Source: Maea johnstoni
Taxonomy: Eukaryota; Annelida; Polychaeta; Spionida; Magelonidae
Length of the DNA stretch: 64,000 nucleotides
Assembly: GCA_963942565.1 (NCBI GenBank)
Contig: OZ012687.1
Span: forward strand, 1,014,055-1,078,054
Direction: 5' to 3'
The notes beneath the pieces are model-generated. The model worked only from the letters and a program-made list of their open reading frames with translations, did no database searches and was not told where the DNA came from. Positions 59,076-64,000 of this stretch are shown here, piece after piece. The stretch's first letter is position 1, and every line of letters begins with the position of its first letter. The translations under genes were made by a program, and so were the position numbers.

Positions 59076-62000
59076 CTTTGGTCTTCTCACTTGTCATTTC
59101 CAGCTGTTTGAGCATCATTAACATTTTGAAAGCGCACTCTGGTGTATTGTTAGGATGCCTTGTAGCTGCAATGGTTCAGCAGTTTTTGTAAGGCACCGAG
59201 CAGTGAATATATCTGTGATCATCCCAAACTCCTACCTACAGACCACTTACATATTTTGCACAGAATAGCTCTTTTGAATACCATTGGCTTATGTATAGAA
59301 TGAATAAATCATGTTGAAAGTCTTCATCAAATTGACATTTTTAAGAATTGACCAAACAATTTGGTAGTTGGGAAGTGTAAATTTTGAGGTTGTTAGTGCC
59401 CAAAGGTAATGAAAGACATTTGCTTTAGTTTCTGTCTTGTACAATAGAGGGCAGGTCAAATAAAGAGGACAAATCTATGGAGTTGCCAATTAATCAGCAT
59501 TGACATTTATGAAGATGAGTATAACTGGTAATGCACCCTGTTAAAACCAAATACAGATAAGCAAATTCTGTAGAAAGGTGAGTGAAAGTATAATTTATCA
59601 AGTTGAATCTGTTCCCAATAGTGGAAGTGGACAATATTATTCCACTGCTGGATCAGGCCTGGTGGTTGGCATCTCTAGAAATAATGAGATCACTCAGGTT
59701 CAAACAAATAAGGAAACCACCAAACCCTTGAAATTCTAACAAAACATCCATATATTTGGGTGAGAAACTTCAATCTCCAGTAGGGAATCGAAGATTTTAG
59801 CTTCATTGTAAATGTTAGGACATGACCTTATTAAGGTACAAAATATTTTCCTAATGGATTGATACACTATTTACATGGTTGTTATTTAAATACATTGTGG
59901 ACACCCTTAAAAAGAACATCTAAAATTACTAAGATTGTCCATTTGGGGATGATATTCAAAATCCTGGATGTAAAAGCAAAATCCACTGTACCGAGAGTGC
60001 TTTATAAGGATAAAGGCAACAACTAGAACAATGAGGTGCATATACATTGTAAAAGTTTGGTTTATTATTCAAAGTACACAAACAACAGTACAATGCTATG
60101 CCACATTCACTAAAACAGATAAAAAATACCATGGTACAATAACCAATCTTGACCAAGTCTAGAAAGTCTCTCAATCTAACTTTGCTCCTGTTTCTTTTTT
60201 TTCGGAATGATTTTTTGTTGTCATTTTGACTGCGGTATTAATATTCGTTGCGTAGGGTTCAACCTTAAGCTGATCCCCTCTTTCTATGTATCCTACATGC
60301 GGGAAGTGAAGAGCATTTCAAATTCATACAAATAAAACGAGCGAGTGGGATACCAAACAAAAATAGAATTGTTGTATGGTAGCACTTGAGGGATTGCGGA
60401 AAAGATCTAAACAAGATGACTGGAAGAAAAAATAGTACACATTAATATATATATATCTTTTGATCAAGTGAGTCGGCTATCTTACAGGAGTTCTACTGTA
60501 CTTGCAGACATAACAAATGTGCACAGATGAAGCATGAAATATCAACAAAATGTAAACAGGTCATGAGCTGAGTAGGTCTAGCACAGGTCCACATTCAAGC
60601 CATGCATGCCACGCCCCCTAACTTCATTGCAGTCCAATCCTCTCCAGGGGTTTTCCAGTAGGCCCCCATGTGCCATTGTGTAACAGTCCACTGATCAGAC
60701 GGGAGCACAAGGCAGACCTGCATGAAGCTATTTTACCATTGAACTCATACACATCCAAATAATACACAATAGTGTGTAGTTTTCCCTGATAGATTCCTGT
60801 CTCAGCACTCAGGCTTTCACAGTCAGTTTTGTGAAAATTGACATGCAAATTTCCACTGGCTTAGAAATCTTGATATCTGTATTATACAGGTATAAGTCTT
60901 ATACTTATACTATAAGATATTCAAACCTCACCATAATTTGCTACAACAAATGCCATTTACTTTTCCGTGATGGCCTGCTGAGACATGAGTGAAGCACATG
61001 GCATCAAGGTTGTGTATTTTCTGCATTGGTATCTGGAGTATTATCTCTCCTGATATCTTTGTCAAGCAATCTTTGTATTGATATCTTCAGTACATAGTGA
61101 AAATAGCGAGGTTTGTGAGAAAAGCGCCGGGCATGGCTTGAATGTGTTGTCTAGCACCTTACCCACCCTGTAGTAGTAGTGACATTATGAAGTTGCTACG
61201 TTTCAACATGATACCACAGTTCTATACACCAGTATACCAAATATAAATCTTTTATAAAACCACAAAATACTATTATTATAGCAGCAGGGCAGGAGTGCGT
61301 CGTTCTGAACCCCTGAGGCCGTGCGCGCTGCTCGAAGGTACGCTCAAGGTGCAGCCAGAATCAGAGCAGGAAACGACGTGCTGGAAAAAGTTACTATTGC
61401 TTATTGCTCCTACTTCTAACTTGCTGTACAAATTTATTTACGGTGAGCTGTGAGTTTTAGCACCAAGTCGGGTATCGAGTGAGCTAGCACGGCCTCGCTG
61501 TCCACCATTCCTCCTCCGGGAGGAATATCATATCTCTGCCCTGCTCAAACCCATTCATATCTGAAGCACCCTGAAAGGCTAGGCTTTATTCATTTATATT
61601 TCCTTAAAAGCATCTTATGGGAAATATTTGAATGGGGAATGCTGATCAGAACTCAAACAAAAAAATCTTCAAATCTTCCATAAATTTCTGCTTCATTCCC
61701 TAATCATAATCATAGCTTTCACTTTTAAGGGGACTACATGTATGAATGGGTTGACAAGCCTTATTTACCCTTAGAGTACAAGTATCTTCATAACAAAATA
61801 CTTCAACTTTGCCTCCACACCAGTTCCCACAACAACCTTGAGAAGTCAGTACACCTCCACGCCCCAAATCTACTTGATCAGATCAATTTGGAAGCTTTCT
61901 TCATTCATAGAAAACAAGCGTTTTGTCAACAGCCTAAAATAAGAGCTGAACAGTGCTTTGTACACTGTTCCTTTCAACGAAATTGCACAGACCTTAAAAA

Positions 62001-63440
62001 CGTTACATTTATTCATTATGAAAATACTGGATGAATCTACCACTCTAATGAGTGCAACCAGAAGCAGCTTTTTCTTGACATAGCGAGTGTGGTATTTTGC
62101 AGTGAGAAGCTGGTGTGGAAGTAATTCATGGGGTCCAGATTCAGCACAAAACATGCTATTTTCAATAGCACCTGCCAACTTCATCAGAAACAACAGACCT
62201 GACTTCCTCTTTCCTTCGTCTCTGGTTCGTATCCAATCACAACTAAGGTAACTATGTACAGTACTGGTGGGGGACTACGCGGCACAGGATCGCCTGCAGC
62301 GGGAACTACCAAGCTCAACTTCCCACGGAGGAAATGATTCCGTGTGCGGCAAAAGGCACCCTGAATGGACTACGAAACATACAGAATTATCTGTACGCAC
62401 CTCTACAGCATATGTCTGAGATCTATTATAGTCATAACTTCAACTCAATTCCTGCCATCAAGAAGAGCTGAACTAGTACTGGAGTAATTCACATATTGGG
62501 AAAACGCCCTCTCTCTATCGTATCATCCATAGTTCGCCAAATGCCTCTCTTCCTTGGTAGATCTCTAGTGCACAAACTGCCTATTTGGTATATACAATGT
62601 TGGCATGGTTTTTCGTGCAAGCATATTCCTTCCCTTGCCGCCGCAAGCCATTCTGCCACCTTCTAAATTTATACACAGATCAATGGATTAATAGACCAGT
62701 TTCACCAATTAATATGGTTCCACAGAATAGATTTGCTTTAAATAAAACTCTTTTTGCATCTCATAAAATAAAGAGCTAGCAAGACAGGTCACCCTGACTT
62801 GTCTTTTCTGCACTACCACTAGATGTCAGTCTAACCAAGCTCTAGGGAGTCTTCTTAAAAAGGTAGCAGCTCAGGGAGGTTCTCACAAAAAATCTCCCTC
62901 GATTCGTCTACCCTAAACTACTCTTTGTACCCTAACTTTGTACAGTATTTGAGGATCTATATCCATCTTATAGCCCTATTAATCTCAGGATCCTCCCTCC
63001 TCTCACCCACCTCTTCCTTCACATGTGAGAAACATTAGATTCATTTGATATTGATATAATACAGTTATCTGCAGAGGGGGTAACGGGAAACTAATCTAGG
63101 AGGGCAGACTTGTAATTTACAAAGGCAGACTGAATCAGAAACGCTGACTCAGCAATGCCAAAAGATTCATCCACATCCACATCATCTCAGCCTTTCATTT
63201 TCATTAACTTCAAAAACAACCGAACAAACATCAGAAAAAATTCAATTTCATCATTTCCATTGCATGTCTTCCCCAAGTACCTTACTTTCAAAGTCATGAA
63301 TCACTGAAATATTTCATTTACAAAAAATTTTGAGTATCAAAAAAGAGATAAACACTTATTCATTTAAACGCCCAAAGAATACCCCTCAGGAAGGTACCTT
63401 TGGTGTTTTCCTACTTGATTTAACAAAAGAAATCAGCCAA
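59076..63440. other. Intergenic, no recognised gene
   Basis: The longest open frames (60,624-60,848 minus; 61,738-62,034 plus; 61,870-62,193 minus) match nothing I know and lack convincing splice context. GC-richer blocks occur near 61,290-61,540 and 62,220-62,350. A minus-strand AATAAA lies at 60,060-60,065. A TAACCCATT-family repeat fills 61,548-61,753. An unrecognised long 3' UTR or non-coding RNA on the minus strand is possible. Confidence 0.3.
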
Positions 63441-63461
63441 TCCATGTCAGCTGGGGAAAGT

Positions 63462-63467
63462 TTTATT
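63462..63467 (-). terminator. Poly(A) signal AATAAA of the right-edge gene
   Basis: AATAAA on the minus strand about 40 bp after the stop codon at 63,506-63,508, a normal position for a very short 3' UTR. Confidence 0.75.
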
Positions 63468-63505
63468 GAGATGATCAGATGGGAAAAGAAAGAGGGATGT
63501 CCAGT

Positions 63506-63954
63506 TTAGGCCTGATCCTCCGTCTTGACTTTTTTCACCTGTGTTGCGATGTTGACAGCTGGTTTACTGGAAAGAAAATAAAGAGTTAAGTGCCCTTTCA
63601 AGAAAATAAATGAAATCTACAAAAAAATGTTACAATTACATTATCTTTCACTCGCAGGTTCTTATGAATCAGGAACTCATGTTTGGGATTTTCTATCAGA
63701 ATTTTCAAGTACACATATGGAAAATAATCAAAGATGGCATTCCAAAATAACAGCAGTTGAAATGTTAACAAAAATCATTTTGATCAAATGAAGCTAAACA
63801 GCAGAAATTCTTACAGATATTGTATTTCGGCAGGGTACAGAAATACAAAACTTGTATGAGTTCACTATTGCTATTGAGTGTAGGTTGTCTTACCTTTCTG
63901 TGATGGTGATTGGTCGTTTGACAGCAGTCTTGGCAGCACCTGCAGTGGCAGCAT
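63506..63954 (-). CDS. Unidentified gene, last two coding exons
   Basis: Two minus-strand exons, 63894-63954 and 63506-63566 (61 nt each), join in phase across a GTAAGA...TTTCCAG intron. They encode the C-terminus AATAGAAKTAVKRPITITES joined to KPAVNIATQVKKVKTEDQA and a TAA stop. An acceptor (TTGTGTTGTAG) precedes the first, so the gene continues to the right. The tail is Ala/Lys/Thr-rich and basic, with KKVKTED as a possible nuclear-localisation-like or sumoylation-like motif (VKTE fits the psi-K-x-E pattern). I do not recognise the family. A poly(A) signal follows closely. Confidence 0.7.
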
Positions 63955-64000
63955 CTACAACACAAAATTAAACTCTCAATATTGCACACAAGAAATGACA

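Noticed and set aside
61738-62034. 98-residue plus-strand frame
   Set aside because: It starts in a dispersed repeat, has no family resemblance and no splice or promoter context.

Overview
The window is animal nuclear DNA: intron-rich genes with GT-AG splicing, low GC, many microsatellites and dense non-autonomous transposons. The proteins are close to vertebrate ones. Together with DIRS elements, LINEs, tRNA-derived SINEs and apparent high heterozygosity, this suggests a marine invertebrate such as a lancelet or a mollusc. The species is a guess; bilaterian invertebrate is as far as the sequence goes.

Layout, left to right. (1) 1-14,230: UBA1, the ubiquitin-activating enzyme E1, on the minus strand. 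Fifteen coding exons are present, and the last roughly 230 codons lie beyond the left edge. A non-coding first exon and promoter lie near 14.0-14.25 kb. (2) 14.2-37.2 kb: a gene-poor, repeat-packed interval. It is split by a 200-base run of N at 19,216-19,415. The sequence left of the gap (16,676-19,215) is collinear with the sequence right of it (19,416-36,806), and each copy ends exactly at the gap. This looks more like two unmerged haplotypes than a real tandem duplication. The right copy carries large insertions that the left copy lacks: a palindromic DIRS-type fossil (20,827-26,137), a 5-kb LINE (26,231-34,167) with a second LINE inside it (27,833-30,814), and several MITEs and SINEs. The left copy supplies empty sites for most of them. 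(3) 37.2-51.4 kb: ATG7, the E1-like enzyme of autophagy, on the minus strand. All 18 coding exons can be placed (682 residues). Intron 1 holds an array of about 200-bp repeats. (4) 51.4-51.75 kb: a short bidirectional promoter. (5) 51.7-55.95 kb: a plus-strand gene for a Brambleberry/KAR5/GEX1-type nuclear-fusion protein (7 exons, 625 residues) with a long 3' UTR. (6) 59-63.4 kb: no recognised gene. (7) 63.5-64 kb: the last two exons of an unidentified minus-strand gene, with its poly(A) signal.

UBA1 and ATG7 are the first enzymes of two related conjugation systems, ubiquitin and ATG8/ATG12. Both keep their adenylation glycine motif and catalytic cysteine, and they sit in the same orientation about 23-24 kb apart, or less if the duplication is an artefact. 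Exon borders were read by eye from splice consensus, reading phase and remembered homologous proteins; no alignment was run.
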